DNA of 64,000 nucleotides. It comes from Amblyomma americanum. Its lineage: Eukaryota > Arthropoda > Arachnida > Ixodida > Ixodidae. The notes below the pieces were generated by a model, which was not told the origin of the DNA, searched no databases, and saw only the letters and a program-made list of their open reading frames with translations. The translations under genes were made by a program, and so were the position numbers. The stretch lies in contig NC_135504.1 in the NCBI RefSeq assembly GCF_052857255.1, forward strand, positions 136,512,929-136,576,928, read 5' to 3'. Below are positions 36,336 to 49,575 of the stretch, in pieces (position 1 is the first letter of the stretch; the number at the start of each line of letters is the position of its first letter).

Positions 36336-38586
36336 GCTGCTGCTGCTGCTGCTACTGTGCTGCTGCTGTGCTGCTGCTGCTGCTGTGCTGCTGATGCTGC
36401 TGAGCTGCTGCTGCTGTGGTGCTGCTGTTGTGCTGCTGCTGTGCTGCTGCTGCTGCTGCTGTGCTGCTGATGTGCTGCTGCTGCTGCTGCTGTGCTGCTG
36501 ACGTGCTGCTGCTGCTGCTGTGCTGCTGCTGCTGAGCTGCTGCTGCTGTACTGCTGCTGCTGCTGCTGTGCTGCTGATACTGCTGTGCTGCTGCTGCTGC
36601 TGCTGTGCTGCTGCTGCTGCTGCTGCTGTGCTGCTGCTGCTGTGTGCTGCTGCTGCTGTGATGCTGCTGCTGAGCTGCTGTTGCTGTACTGCTGCTGTTG
36701 TGCTGCTGCTGCTGCTGCAGCTGTGCTGCTGTGCTGCTGCTGCTGCTGTGCTGCTGCTGCTGTGCTGCTGCTGCTGTGCTGCTGCTACTGCTGTGCTGCT
36801 GCTGCTGCTGCTGTGATGCTGCTGCTGTGCTGCTGCTGTTGTTGTTGAGCCGCTGCTGCTGCTGTGCTGCTGTGCAGCTGCTGCTGTTGTGCTGCTGCTG
36901 CTGCTGTGCTGCTGCTGCTGAGCTGCTGCTGCTGTGCTGCTGCTGTGCTGCTGCTGCTGTGCTGCTGTGCTGCTGCTGTGCTGCTGTGCTGCTGCTGTGC
37001 TGCTGCTGCTGCTGCTGCTGTGCTGCTGCTGCTGAGCTGCTGCTGAGCTGCTGCCGCTGCTGTGCTGCTGCTGTGCTGCTGCTGTGCTGCTCCTGCTGAT
37101 TTGCTGCTGCTGTGCTGCTCCTGCTGTTGTTGTTGTTGCTGCTGTTGTTGTGCTGCTGCTGCTTCTGCTGCTGCTGCTGTTGTGCTGCTGCTGCTGCTGT
37201 GCTGCTCCTGTGCTGCTCCTGCTGGTGCTGCTGTGCTGCTGCTGCTATGCTGCTGCTGGTGTGCTGCTGCTGCTGCTGTGCTGCTGCTGCTGCTGCTGTA
37301 CTGCTGCTGCTGCTGTGCTGCTGCTGTTGTGCTGCTGCTGTGCTGCTGCTGCTGCTGTTGCTGTGCTGCTGCTGCTGTGCTGCTGCTGCTGCTGTGCTGA
37401 TACTGCTGCCGCTGCTGCTGTGCTGCTGCTGTGCTGTTGTGCTGCTGCAACTGCTGTGCTGCTGCTCCTGTGCTGCTGCTGCTGTGATGCTGCTGCTGAG
37501 CTGCTGCTGCTGTGCTGCTGCTGTTGTGCTGCTGCTGCTGCAGCTGTGCTGCTGTGCTGCTGCTGCTGCTGTGCTGCTGCTGCTGCTGCTGTGATGCTGC
37601 TGCTGTGCTGCTGCTGCTGTTGTTCTGCTGCTGTGGCTGTGCTGCTGCTGCTGCTGTCCTACTGCTGTGCTGCTGCTGTGCTGCTGGTGCTGTGCTGCTG
37701 CTGCTGTGCTGCTGCTGCTGTGCTGCTGCTGCTGCTGCTCTGCTGCTGCTGCTGCTGCTGCTGTTGTGCTGCTGCTGCTGTGCTGCCGCTGCTGTGCTGC
37801 TGCTGCTGCTGCTGTGCTGCTGCTGCGGCTGCTGTGCTGCTGCTGCTGTGCTGCTGCTGCTGTGCTGTTGTGCTGCTGTTGCTGTGCTGCTGTACTGCTG
37901 CTGCTGTGGTGCTGCTGCTGCTGTGCTGCTGCTGCTGTGCTGCTGCTGTGCTGCTGCTGCTGTGCTGCTGCTGCTGTGCTGCTGCTGCTGTGCTGCTGCT
38001 GCTGTGCTGCTGCTGCTGCTGCTGCCGCCGCCGCCGCCGCTGCCGCTGTGCTGCTGCTCCTGCTGTGCTGCTGCTGCTGCTGTGCTGCTGTTGCTGCTGT
38101 GCTGCTGCTGTGCTGCTGCGGCTGCTGTGCTGCTGCTTCTGTGCTGCTGCTGTGCTGCTGCTGCTGTGCTGCTACTGCTGTGCTCCTGCTGCTGCTGCTG
38201 CTGTGCTGCTGTGATGTGCTGCTGTGCTGCTGCTGCTGTGCTTTTGCTGCTGCTGCTGTGCTGCTGCTGCTGTGCGGCTGCTGCTGCTGCTGCGCTGCTG
38301 CTGCTGCTGTGCTACTGCTGGGCAGCTGCTGTGCTGCTGTGCTGCTGCTGTGCTGTTGTGCTGCTGCTGTGCTGCTGCTGCTGTGCTGTGCTGCTGCTGC
38401 GCTGCTGCTGCTGTGTTGCTGCTGCTGCGCTGCTGCTGTTGTGCTGCTGCTGCTGTGATGCTGCTGCTGCTGTGCTGCTGCTGCTGGGCTGCTGCTGCTG
38501 TGCTGCTGTGCTGCTGCGCTGCTGCTGCTGCTGCTGTGCTGCTGTGCTGCTGCTGCTGCTGTGCTGCTGCTGCTGCTGCTGCTGTG

Positions 38587-38675
38587 CTGCTGTTGCTGTG
38601 CTGCATTACTGCTGCTGCTGTGCTGCTGTGCTGCTGCTGTGCTGGTGCTCCTGCTGTGCTGCTGCTATGCTGCTG

Positions 38676-38710
<35 letters not shown>

Positions 38711-39128
38711 TGCTGCTGCTATGCTGCTGCAGCTGCTGTTGTTGTGCTGCTGCTCCTGTTGTGCTGCTGCTGCTGTGCTGCTGCTGCTACTGCTGTGCTG
38801 CTGCTGCTGCTGCTGTGCTGCTGTGATGTGCTGCTGCTGCTTTGTTGCTGCTGCTGCTGTGCTGCTGCTGCTGCTGCTAGTGCTGCTGCTGTGCTGCTGC
38901 CGCCGCCGCCGCTGCCGCTGCCGCCGCCGCCGCTGCTGCCGCTGCTGCCGCCGCCGCCGCTGCTCCCGCCACTGCTGCCGCTGCTGTGCTGCTGCTGTGC
39001 TGCGCTGCTGCTGTGCTGCTGCTGCTGCTGTGCTGCTGTGATGTGCTGATGTGCTGCTGCTGCTGTGCTGCTGCTGCTGTGCTGCTGCTGCTGTGCTGCT
39101 GCTGCTGTTGTGCTGCTGCTGCTGTTTC

Positions 39129-39169
<41 letters not shown>

Positions 39170-42091
39170 TTGTGCTGCTGCTGCTGCTGCTGTGCTGCTG
39201 TTGCTGTGCTGCTGCTGCTGCTGTGCTGCTGCTGCTGCTGTGCTGCTGCTGCTGCTGCTGTGCTGTGCTGTGCTGCTGCTGTGCTGCTGCTGTGCTGCTC
39301 CCGCTGCTGCTGCTGTGCTGCTGCTGCTGCTGTGCTGCTACTGTGCTGCTGCTGTGCTGCTGCTGCTGTGCTGCTGCTGCTGCTGCTGCTGCTGTTCTGC
39401 TGCTGTGGCTGTGCTGCTGCTGCTGCTGCTGCTGTGCTGCTGCTGTGCTGCTGCTGCTGTGCTGCTGTGCTGCTGCTGCTCTGCTGCTGCTGTGCTGCTG
39501 CTGCTGCTGTGCTGCCGCTGCTGTGCTGCTGCTGCTGCTACTGTGCTGCTGCTGCTGCTACGGATGCTGTGCTGCTGATGCTGCTGTTGCTGCTGCTGTG
39601 CTGTTGTGCTGCTGTTGCTGTGCTGCTGTACTGCTCCTGTTGTGCTGCTGTGCTGCTGCTGTGCTGGTGCTTCTGCTGTGCTGCTGCTGTGCTGCTGCTG
39701 CTGTGCTGCTGCTGCTGTGCTGCTGTTGCTGCTGTTCTGCTGCTGCGGCTGCTGTGCTGCTGCTTCTGTGCTGCTGCTGTGCTGCTGCTGCTGCTGTGCT
39801 GCTACTGCTGTGCTCCTGCTGCTGCCGCTGTGCTGCTGTGATGTGCTGCTGTGCTGCTGCTGCTGTGCTGCTGCTGCTTCTGCTGCTGTGCTGCTGCTTT
39901 GCTGCTGCTGCTGCTGTACTGCTGCTGCTGTGCGGCTGCTGCTGTGCTGCTGCTGCTGTAATGCTGCTGCTGCTGCTGCTGCTGTGCTGCTTCTGTGCTG
40001 CTGCTGCTGTGCTGCCGCTGCTGCTGCTGCTAGTGCTGCTACTGCTGTGCTGCTGCTGCTGTGCTGCTGCTGCTGTGCTGCTGCTGCTGCCGCCGCCGCC
40101 GCCGCTGCCGCCTGCCGCTGCCGCCGCTGCTGCTGCCGCCTCCGCTGCCGCCGCCGCTGCTTCCGCCACTGCTGCCGCCGATGCCGCTGCTGTGCTGCTG
40201 CTGCTGCTGTGCTGCTGCTGCTGTGCTGCGCTGCTGCTGCGCTGCTTCTGCTGCTGTGCTGCTGCTGCTGTGCTGCTGTGCTGCTGCTGTGCTGCTGCTG
40301 CTGCTGCTGCTGCTGTGCTGCTATGATGTGCTGCTGCTGCTGTGCTGCTCCTGCTGCTGTGCTGCTGCTGAGCTGCTGCAGTGCTGCTGCTGCTGCTGTG
40401 CTGCAGTGCTGCTGTTCTGCTGCTGCTGTTGCTGCTGCTGTTGTTGTGCTGCTGCTGCTGTGCTGCTGCTGCTGTGCTGCTGCTGCTGTGCTGCTGTGCT
40501 GCTGCTGTGCTGCTGCTGCTGTGCTGCTCTGTTGCTGTGCTGCTGCTGCTGCTGCTGTGCTGCTGCTGTGCTGCTCCCGCTGCTGCTGCTGTGCTGCTGC
40601 TGCTGTGCTGCTGCTGCTGTTGTTGTGCTGCTGCTGCTGTTATGCTGCTGCTGCTGCTGTGCTGCTGCTCTGCTGCTGCTATTGTGCTGCTGCTGTGATG
40701 TTGCTGTTGTGCTGCTGCTGCTGCTGCTGCTGCTGCTGTGATGCTGCTGCTGCTGTGCTACTGCTGCTGTGCTGCTGCTGCTGCTGCTGTGCTACTGCTG
40801 CTGTGCTGCTGCTGCTGTGCTGCGCTGCTGCTGCAGCTGCTGTGCTGCTGCTGCTGCTGTGCTGCAGCTGCTGCTGCTGTGCTGCTGTGCTGCTGCTGCT
40901 GTGCTGCTGCTGCTGTGCTGCTGCTGCTGTGCCGCTGCTGCTGCTGTGCTGCTGCTGCTGCTGTTGTTCTGCTGCTGTGGCTGTGCTGCTGCTGCTGTCC
41001 TGCTGCTGTGCTGCTGGTGCTGTGCTGCTGCTGCTGTGCTGCTGCTGCTGTGCTGCTGCTGCTGTGCTGCCGCTGCTGTGCTGCCGCTGCTGCTGTGCTG
41101 CTGCTACTGTGCTGCTGCTGCTGCTGCGGCTGCTGTGCTGCTGCTGCTGTGCTGCTGCTGTGCTGTTGTGCTGCTGTTGCTGTGCTGCTGTACTGCTGCT
41201 GCTGTGGTGGTGCTGCTGCTGTGCTGCTGCTGCTGCTGTGCTGCTGCTGTGCTGCTGCTGCTGCTGTGCTGCTGCTGCTGCTGTGCTGCTGCTGCTGTGC
41301 TGCTGCTGCTGCTGCTGCTGCCGCCGCCGCCGCCGCCGCTGCAACTGTGCTGCTGCTCCTGCTGTGCTGCTGCTGCTGCTGTGCTGCTGTTGCTGCTGTG
41401 CTGCTGCTGTGCTGCTGCGGCTGCTGTGCTGCTGCTTCTGTGCTGCTGCTGTGCTGCTGCTGCTGTGCTGCTACTGCTGTGCTCCTGCTGCTGCTGCTGT
41501 GCTGCTGTGATGTGCTGCTGTGCTGCTGCTGCTGCTGTGCTGCTGCTGCTGCTGCTGCTGTGCTTTTGCTGCTGCTGCTGTGCTGCTGCTGCTGCTGTGC
41601 GGCTGCTGCTACTGCTGCGCTGCTGCTGCTGTGCTACTGCTGTGCAGCTGCTGCGCTGCTGTGCTGCTGCTGTGCTGCTGCTGCTGTGCTGTTGTGCTGC
41701 TGCTGTGCTGCTGCTGTGCTGCTGCTGCTGTGCTGTGCTGCTGCTGCTGTGCTGCTGCTGCGCTGCTGCTGCTGCGCTGCTGCTGCTGCTGTGTTGCTGC
41801 TGCTGCGCTGCTGCTGTTGTGCTGCTGCTGCTGCTGTGCTGCTGCTGCTGTGCTGCTGCTGCTGCTGGGCTGCTGCTGCTGTGCTGCTGCTGTGCTGCTG
41901 CTGTGCTGCTGTGCTGCTGCGCTGCTGCTGCTGCTGCTGTGCTGCTGCTGCTCTGCTGCTGTGTTGTTGTTGTTGTTGTTGTTGTGCTGCTGCTGCTGCT
42001 ACTGTGCTGCTGCTGTGCTGCTGCTGCTGCTGCTGTGCTGCTGATGCTGCTGAGCTGCTGCTGCTGTGGTGCTGCTGTTGTGCTGCTGCTG

Positions 42092-42130
<39 letters not shown>

Positions 42131-42913
42131 GCTGCTGATGTGCTGCTGCTGCTGCTGTGCTGCTGACGCGCTGCTGCTGCTGCTGTGCTGCTGCTGCTGA
42201 GCTGCTGCTGCTGTACTGCTGCTGCTGCTGCTGTGCTGCTGATACTGCTGTGCTGCTGCTGCTGCTGCTGCTGTGCTGCTGCTGCTGCTGCTGCTGTGCT
42301 GCTGCTGCTGTGTGCTGCTGCTGCTGTGATGCTGCTGCTGAGCTGCTGTTGCTGTACTGCTGCTGTTGTGCTGCTGCTGCTGCTGCAGCTCTGCTGCTGT
42401 GCTGCTGCTGCTGCTGTGCTGCTGCTGCTGTGCTGCTGCTACTGCTGTGCTGCTGCTGCTGCTGCTGTGATGCTGCTGCTGTGCTGCTGCTGTTGTTGTT
42501 GTTGAGCCGCTGCTGCTGCTGTGCTGCTGTGCAGCTGCTGCTGTTGTGCTGCTGCTGCTGCTGTGCTGCTGCTGCTGAGCTGCTGCTGCTGTGCTGCTGC
42601 TGTGCTGCTGCTGCTGTGCTGCTGTGCTGCTGCTGTGCTGCTGCTGCTGCTGCTGTGCTGCTGCTGCTGAGCTGCTGCTGAGCTGCTGCCGCTGCTGTGC
42701 TGCTGCTGTGCTGCTGCTGTGCTGCTCCTGCTGATTTGCTGCTGCTGTGCTGCTCCTGCTGTTGTTGTTGTTGCTGCTGTTGTTGTGCTGCTGCTGCTTC
42801 TGCTGCTGCTGCTGTTGTGCTGCTGCTGCTGCTGTGCTGCTCCTGTGCTGCTCCTGCTGGTGCTGCTGTGCTGCTGCTGCTATGCTGCTGCTGGTGTGCT
42901 GCTGCTGCTGCTG

Positions 42914-42949
<36 letters not shown>

Positions 42950-43490
42950 GCTGCTGTGCTGCTGCTGTTGTGCTGCTGCTGTGCTGCTGCTGCTGCTGTG
43001 CTGCTGCTGCTGCTGCTGCTGTTGCTGTGCTGCTGCTGCTGTGCTGCTGCTGCTGTGCTGATACTGCTGCCGCTGCTGCTGTGCTGCTGCTGTGCTGTTG
43101 TGCTGCTGCAACTGCTGTGCTGCTGCTCCTGTGCTGCTGCTGCTGTGAGGCTGCTGCTGAGCTGCTGCTGCTGTGCTGCTGCTGTTGTGCTGCTGCTGTT
43201 GCAGCTGTGCTGCTGTGCTGCTGCTGCTGCTGCTGTGCTGCTGCTGCTGCTGCTGTGATGCTGCTGCTGTGCTGCTGCTGCTGTTGTTCTGCTGCTGTGG
43301 CTGTGCTGCTGCTGCTGCTGTCCTACTGCTGTGCTGCTGCTGTGCTGCTGGTGCTGTGCTGCTGCTGCTGTGCTGCTGCTGCTGTGCTGCTGCTGCTGCT
43401 CTGCTGCTGCTGCTGCTGCTGTTGTGCTGCTGCTGCTGTGCTGCCGCTGCTGTGCTGCTGCTGCTGCTGTGCTGCTGCTGCGGCTGCTGT
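38587..43490 (+). repeat. 5 kb subunit b inside copy A
   Basis: Second version of the subunit, with CTTCTGCTG at 39670 where subunit a has CTCCTGCTG (34443). It has a shorter CTG run (9 units at 40712), a shorter GTT run (41963-41985), and an additional CTTTTG-marked stretch around 41563. Both subunits are conserved in copy B at 46565-51800 and 51801-56705, so the subunit duplication is older than the 13.2 kb duplication. Confidence 0.8.
41963..41985 (+). repeat. Short GTT run, about 7 units
   Basis: Lies in subunit b of copy A and is the short allele of the same locus. Its counterpart in copy B (55168-55190) is also about 7 units. Confidence 0.9.
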
Positions 43491-43815
43491 GCTGCTGTGA
43501 TGTGCTGCTGCTGCTGTGTTGCTGCTGCTGCTGTGCTGCTGCTGCTGTGCTGCTGCTGCTGCCGCCGCCGCCGCTGCCGCTGCCGCCGCTGCCGCTGCTG
43601 CCGCTGCTGCCGCCGCCGCCGCTGCTCCCGCCACTGCTGCCGCTGCTGTGCTGCTGCTGTGCTGCTGCTGCTGTGCTGCGCTGCTGCTGTGCTGCTGCTG
43701 CTGCTGTGCTGCTGTGATGTGCTGATCTGCTGCTGCTGCTGTGCTGCTGCTGCTGTGCTGCTGCTGCTGTGCTGCTGCTGCTGTGCTGCTGCTGCTGTTG
43801 TGCTGCTGCTGCTGT

Positions 43816-43848
<33 letters not shown>

Positions 43849-46653
43849 GCTGCTGTTGCTGTGCTGCTGCTGCTGCTGTGCTGCTGCTGCTGTGCTGTGC
43901 TGCTGCTGCTGCTGTGCTGCTGCTGTGCTGCTCCCGCTGCTGCTGCTCCCGCTGCTGCTGCTGTGCTGCTGCTGCTGTGCTGCTGCTGTGCTGCTGCTGC
44001 TGTGCTGCTGCTGCTCTGCTGCTACTCTTTTTGTTCTGCTGCTGCTGTTATGCTGCTGCTGCTGTGCTGCTGCTGCTGTTGTGCTGCTGCTGTGATGCTG
44101 CTGTGATGCTGCTGCTGGCTGCTGCTATGCTGCTGCTGCTGCTGTGCTGCTGCTGTGCTGCTGCTGTGCTGCTGCTGCTGTTCTGCTGCTGTGGCTGTGC
44201 TGCTGCTGCTGCTGTGCTGCTGGTGCTGTGCTGCTGCTGCTCTGCTGCTGCTGTGCTGCTGCTGCTGCTACTGTGCTGCTGCTGCTGCTACGGATGCTGT
44301 GCTGCTGATGCTGCTGCTGCTGCTGCTGTGCTGTTGTGCTGCTGTTGCTGTGCTGCTGTACTGCTCCTGCTGTGCTGCTGTGCTGCTGCTGTGCTGGTGC
44401 TCCTGCTGTGGTGCTGCTGTGCTGCTGCTGCTGCCGCCGCCGCCGCCGCTGCTGCCGCCACTGCTGCCGCTGCTGCTGCTGTGCTGCTGCTGCTGTGCTG
44501 CGCTGCTGCTGTGCTGCTGTTGCTGTGCTGCTGCTGCTGCTGTGCTGCTGCTGTGCTGCTGCTGCTGTGCTGTGCTGCTGCTGCTGTGCTGCTGCTGTGC
44601 TGCTCCCGCTGCTGCTGCTGTGCTGCTGCTGCTGTGCTGCTGCTGTGCTGCTGCTGCTGTGCTGCTGCTGCTCTGCTGCTACTCTTTTTGTTCTGCTGCT
44701 GCTGTTATGCTGCTGCTGCTGTGCTGCTGCTGCTGTTGTGCTGCTGCTGTGATGCTGCTGTGATGCTGCTGCTGGCTGCTGCTATGCTGCTGCTGCTGCT
44801 GTGCTGCTGCTGTGCTGCTGCTGTGCTGCTGCTGCTGTTCTGCTGCTGTGGCTGTGCTGCTGCTGCTGCTGCTGTGCTGCTGGTGCTGTGCTGCTGCTGC
44901 TCTGCTGCTGCTGTGCGGCTGCTGCTGTGCTGCTGCTGCTGCTGTGCTGCTGCTGCTGCTACTGTGCTGCTGCTGCTGCTACGGATGCTGTGCTGCTGAT
45001 GCTGCTGCTGCTGCTGCTGTGCTGTTGTGCTGCTGTTGCTGTGCTGCTGTACTGCTCCTGCTGTGCTGCTGTGCTGCTGCTGTGCTGGTGCTCCTGCTGT
45101 GCTGCTGCTGTGCTGCTGCTGCTGCCGCCGCCGCCGCCGCTGCTGCCGCCACTGCTGCCGCTGCTGCTGCTGTGCTGCTGCTGCTGTGCTGCGCTGCTGC
45201 TGTGCTGCTGCTGCTGTGCTGCTGTTGCTGCTGTTCTGCTCCTGCGGCTGCTGTGCTGCTGCTTCTGTGCTGCTGCTGTGCTGCTGCTGCTGCTGTGCTG
45301 CTACTGCTGTGCTCCTGCTGCTGCCGCTGTGCTGCTGTGATGTGCTGCTGTGCTGCTGCTGCTGTGCTGCTGCTGCTTCTGCTGCTGTGCTGTGCTGCTG
45401 CTTTGCTGCTGCTGCTGCTGTACTGCTGCTGCTGTGCGGCTGCTGCTGTGCTGCTGCTGCTGTAATGCTGCTGCTGCTGTGCTGCTTCTGTGCTGTTGCT
45501 GCTGTGCTGCCGCTGCTGCTGCTGCTAGTGCTGCTGCTGTGCTGCTACTGCTGTGCTGCTGCTGTGCTGCTGCTGCTGTGCTGCTGCTGCTGCCGCCGCC
45601 GCCGCCGCTGCCGCCTGCCGCTGCCGCCGCTGCTGCTGCCGCCTCCGCTGCCGCCGCCGCTGCTCCCGCCACTGCTGCCGCCGATGCCGCTGCTGTGCTG
45701 CTGCTGCTGCTGTGCTGCTGCTGCTGCGCTGCGCTGCTGCTGCGCTGCTTCTGCTGCTGTGCTGCTGCTGCTGTGCTGCTGCTGCTGTGCTGCTGTGCTG
45801 CTGTGCTGCTGCTGTGCTGCTGCTGCTGCTGCTGCTGTGCTGCTGTGATGTGCTGCTGCTGCTGTGTTGCTGCTGCTCCTGTGCTGCTCCTGCTGCTGTG
45901 CTGCTGCTGCTGCTGTGCTGCTGCTGCTGTGCTGCTGCAGTGCTGCTGCTGCTGCTGTGCTGCTGTTCTGCTGCTGCTGTTGCTGCTGCTGCTGTTGTGC
46001 TGCTGCTGCTGCTGTGCTGCTGCTGCTGTTGTGCTGCTGCTGCTGCTGTGCTGCTGCTGTGCTGCTGCTGCTGCTGCTGTGCTGCTGCTGTGCTGCTGCT
46101 GCTGTGCTGTTGCTGTGCTGCTGCTGCTGCTGCTGTGCTGCTGCTGTGCTGCTGCTGTGCTGCTCCCGCTGCTGCTGCTGTGCTGCTGCTGCTGTGCTGC
46201 TGCTGCTGTTGTTGTGCTGCTGCTGCTGTTATGCTGCTGCTGTGCTGCTGTGCTGCTGCTCTGCTGCTGCTATTGTGCTGCTGCTGTGCTGCTGCTGCTG
46301 TGATGTTGCTGTTGTGCTGCTGCTGCTGCTGCTGTGCTGCTGCTGCTGTGCTACTGCTGCTGTGCTGCTGCTGCTGCTGTGCTACTGCTGCTGTGCTGCT
46401 GCTGCTGTGCTGCCGCTGCTGTGCTGCTGCTGCTGTGCTGCTGCTGCTGCTGCTGTGCTGCTGCTGCTGCTGCTACGGCTGCTGTGCTGCTGATGCTGCT
46501 GTGCTGCTGCTGCTGTGCTGCTGCTGTGCTGCTGCTGCTCTGCTGCTGCAGTGCTGTTGTGCTGCTGTTGCTGTGCTGCATTACTGCTGCTGCTGTGCTG
46601 CTGTGCTGCTGCTGTGCTGGTGCTCCTGCTGTGCTGCTGCTATGCTGCTGTGC

Positions 46654-46688
<35 letters not shown>

Positions 46689-48634
46689 TGCTGCTGCTAT
46701 GCTGCTGCAGCTGCTGTTGTTGTGCTGCTGCTCCTGTTGTGCTGCTGCTGCTGTGCTGCTGCTGCTACTGCTGTGCTGCTGCTGCTGCTGCTGTGCTGCT
46801 GTGATGTGCTGCTGCTGCTGTGTTGCTGCTGCTGCTGTGCTGCTGCTGCTGCTAGTGCTGCTGCTGTGCTGCTGCCGCCGCCGCCGCTGCCGCTGCCGCC
46901 GCCGCCGCTGCTGCCGCTGCTGCCGCCGCCGCCGCTGCTCCCGCCACTGCTGCCGCTGCTGTGCTGCTGCTGTGCTGCGCTGCTGCTGTGCTGCTGCTGC
47001 TGCTGTGCTGCTGTGATGTGCTGATGTGCTGCTGCTGCTGTGCTGCTGCTGCTGTGCTGCTGCTGCTGTGCTGCTGCTGCTGTTGTGCTGCTGCTGCTGT
47101 TTCTGCTGCTGCTGCTGCTGTTGTGCTGCTGCTGCTGTTGTGCTGCTGCTGCTGCTGCTGTGCTGCTGTTGCTGTGCTGCTGCTGCTGCTGTGCTGCTGC
47201 TGCTGCTGCTGCTGCTGTGCTGTGCTGCTGCTGTGCTGCTGCTGTGCTGCTCCCGCTGCTGCTGCTGTGCTGCTGCTGCTGTGCTGCTGCTGTGCTGCTG
47301 CTGCTGCTGTGCTGCTACTGTGCTGCTGCTGTGCTGCTGCTGCTGTGCTGCTGCTGCTGCTGCTGCTGTTCTGCTGCTGTGGCTGTGCTGCTGCTGCTGC
47401 TGCTGCTGTGCTGCTGCTGTGCTGCTGCTGCTGTGCTGCTGTGCTGCTGCTGCTCTGCTGCTGCTGTGCTGCTGCTGCTGCTGTGCTGCCGCTGCTGTGC
47501 TGCTGCTGCTGCTACTGTGCTGCTGCTGCTGCTACGGATGCTGTGCTGCTGATGCTGCTGTTGCTGCTGCTGTGCTGTTGTGCTGCTGTTGCTGTGCTGC
47601 TGTACTGCTCCTGTTGTGCTGCTGTGCTGCTGCTGTGCTGGTGCTCCTGCTGTGCTGCTGCTGTGCTGCTGCTGCTGTGCTGCTGCTGCTGTGCTGCTGT
47701 TGCTGCTGTTCTGCTGCTGCGGCTGCTGTGCTGCTGCTTCTGTGCTGCTGCTGTGCTGCTGCTGCTGCTGTGCTGCTACTGCTGTGCTCCTGCTGCTGCC
47801 GCTGTGCTGCTGTGATGTGCTGCTGTGCTGCTGCTGCTGTGCTGCTGCTGCTTCTGCTGCTGTGCTGCTGCTTTGCTGCTGCTGCTGCTGCTGTACTGCT
47901 GCTGCTGTGCGGCTGCTGCTGTGCTGCTGCTGCTGTAATGCTGCTGCTGCTGCTGCTGCTGTGCTGCTTCTGTGCTGCTGCTGCTGTGCTGCCGCTGCTG
48001 CTGCTGCTAGTGCTGCTACTGCTGTGCTGCTGCTGCTGTGCTGCTGCTGCTGTGCTGCTGCTGCTGCCGCCGCCGCCGCCGCTGCCGCCTGCCGCTGCCG
48101 CCGCTGCTGCTGCCGCCTCCGCTGCCGCCGCCGCTGCTTCCGCCACTGCTGCCGCCGATGCCGCTGCTGTGCTGCTGCTGCTGCTGTGCTGCTGCTGCTG
48201 TGCTGCGCTGCTGCTGCGCTGCTTCTGCTGCTGTGCTCCTGCTGCTGTGCTGCTGCTGAGCTGCTGCAGTGCTGCTGCTGCTGCTGTGCTGCTGTGCTGC
48301 TGTTCTGCTGCTGCTGTTGCTGCTGCTGTTGTTGTGCTGCTGCTGCTGTGCTGCTGCTGCTGTGCTGCTGCTGCTGTGCTGCTGCTGCTGCTGTGCTGCT
48401 GCTGTGCTGCTGCTGCTGTGCTGCTCTGTTGCTGTGCTGCTGCTGCTGTGCTGTTGCTGTGCTGCTGCTGCTGCTGCTGTGCTGCTGCTGTGCTGCTCCC
48501 GCTGCTGCTGCTGTGCTGCTGCTGCTGTGCTGCTGCTGCTGTTGTTGTGCTGCTGCTGCTGCTGTTATGCTGCTGCTGCTGCTGTGCTGCTGCTCTGCTG
48601 CTGCTATTGTGCTGCTGCTGTGATGTTGCTGTTG

Positions 48635-48636
<2 letters not shown>

Positions 48637-48681
<45 letters not shown>
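48637..48681 (+). repeat. Pure (CTG)15, counterpart of the (CTG)20 in copy A
   Basis: Same left flank (GATGTTGCTGTTGTG) and right flank (TGATG) as 35437-35496, but five triplets shorter. Confidence 0.95.
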
Positions 48682-48682
<1 letters not shown>

Positions 48683-49511
48683 GATGCTGCTGCTGCTGTG
48701 CTACTGCTGCTGTGCTGCTGCTGCTGTGCTACTGCTGCTGTGCTGCTGCTGCTGTGCTGCGCTGCTGCTGCAGCTGCTGTGCTGCTGCTGCTGCTGTGCT
48801 GCAGCTGCTGCTGCTGTGCTGCTGTGCTGCTGCTGCTGTGCTGCTGCTGCTGTGCTGCTGCTGCTGTGCCGCTGCTGCTGCTGTGCTGCTGCTGCTGCTG
48901 CTGTGCTGCTGCTGCTGTTGTTCTGCTGCTGTGGCTGTGCTGCTGCTGCTGTCCTGCTGCTGTGCTGCTGGTGCTGTGCTGCTGCTGCTGTGCTGCTGCT
49001 GCTGCTGCTGCTGCTGTGCTGCCGCTGCTGCTGTGCTGCTGCTACTGTGCTGCTGCTGCTGCTGCGGCTGCTGTGCTGCTGCTGCTGTGCTGCTGCTGTG
49101 CTGTTGTGCTGCTGTTGCTGTGCTGCTGTACTGCTGCTGCTGTGGTGGTGCTGCTGCTGTGCTGCTGCTGCTGCTGTGCTGCTGCTGTGCTGCTGCTGCT
49201 GCTGTGCTGCTGCTGCTGTGCTGCTGCTGCTGTGCTGCTGCTGCTGCTGCTGCTGCCGCCGCCGCCGCCGCCGCTGCAACTGTGCTGCTGCTCCTGCTGT
49301 GCTGCTGCTGCTGCTGTGCTGCTGTTGCTGCTGTGCTGCTGCTGTGCTGCTGCGGCTGCTGTGCTGCTGCTTCTGTGCTGCTGCTGTGCTGCTGCTGCTG
49401 TGCTGCTGCTGCTGCTGGGCTGCTGCTGCTGTGCTGCTGCTGTGCTGCTGCTGTGCTGCTGTGCTGCTGCGCTGCTGCTGCTGCTGCTGTGCTGCTGCTG
49501 CTCTGCTGCTG

Positions 49512-49512
<1 letters not shown>

Positions 49513-49574
<62 letters not shown>

Positions 49575-49575
49575 G
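49513..49575 (+). repeat. Pure GTT run, about 20-21 units
   Basis: Copy B counterpart of 36277-36335, one triplet or so longer. Confidence 0.93.

Larger units (their letters stand above)
33335..38586 (+). repeat. 5 kb subunit a inside copy A
   Basis: Starts just before GCTGCATTACTG (33348) and is collinear with 38587-43490. Pairs are 33731 and 38986, 33796 and 39051, 34332 and 39558, 35496 and 40738, 36492 and 42157, 37084 and 42719. Offset is 5.22-5.26 kb in the first part, rising to about 5.64-5.67 kb after roughly 36000. Distinctive contents are GCC islands (33642-33726, 34865-34960, about 36018-36042), a pure (CTG)20 (35437-35496) and a pure GTT run (36277-36335). Confidence 0.82.
30239..43490 (+). 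repeat. 13.2 kb higher-order unit, copy A
   Basis: Collinear with 43491-56705 over its full length. Paired markers include 30508 and 43741, 30922 and 44155, 32320 and 45553, 33796 and 47026, 34838 and 48038, 36492 and 49728, 37512 and 50728, 39606 and 52816, 41520 and 54725, 42697 and 55916. Offsets stay between 13185 and 13236, and the steps are multiples of about 3 bp caused by CTG or GTT run-length change. Internal parts are a 0.66-0.69 kb tandem pair (30617-31975), a single-copy part (31976-33334) and two related subunits of about 5 kb (33335-38586 and 38587-43490). Confidence 0.92.
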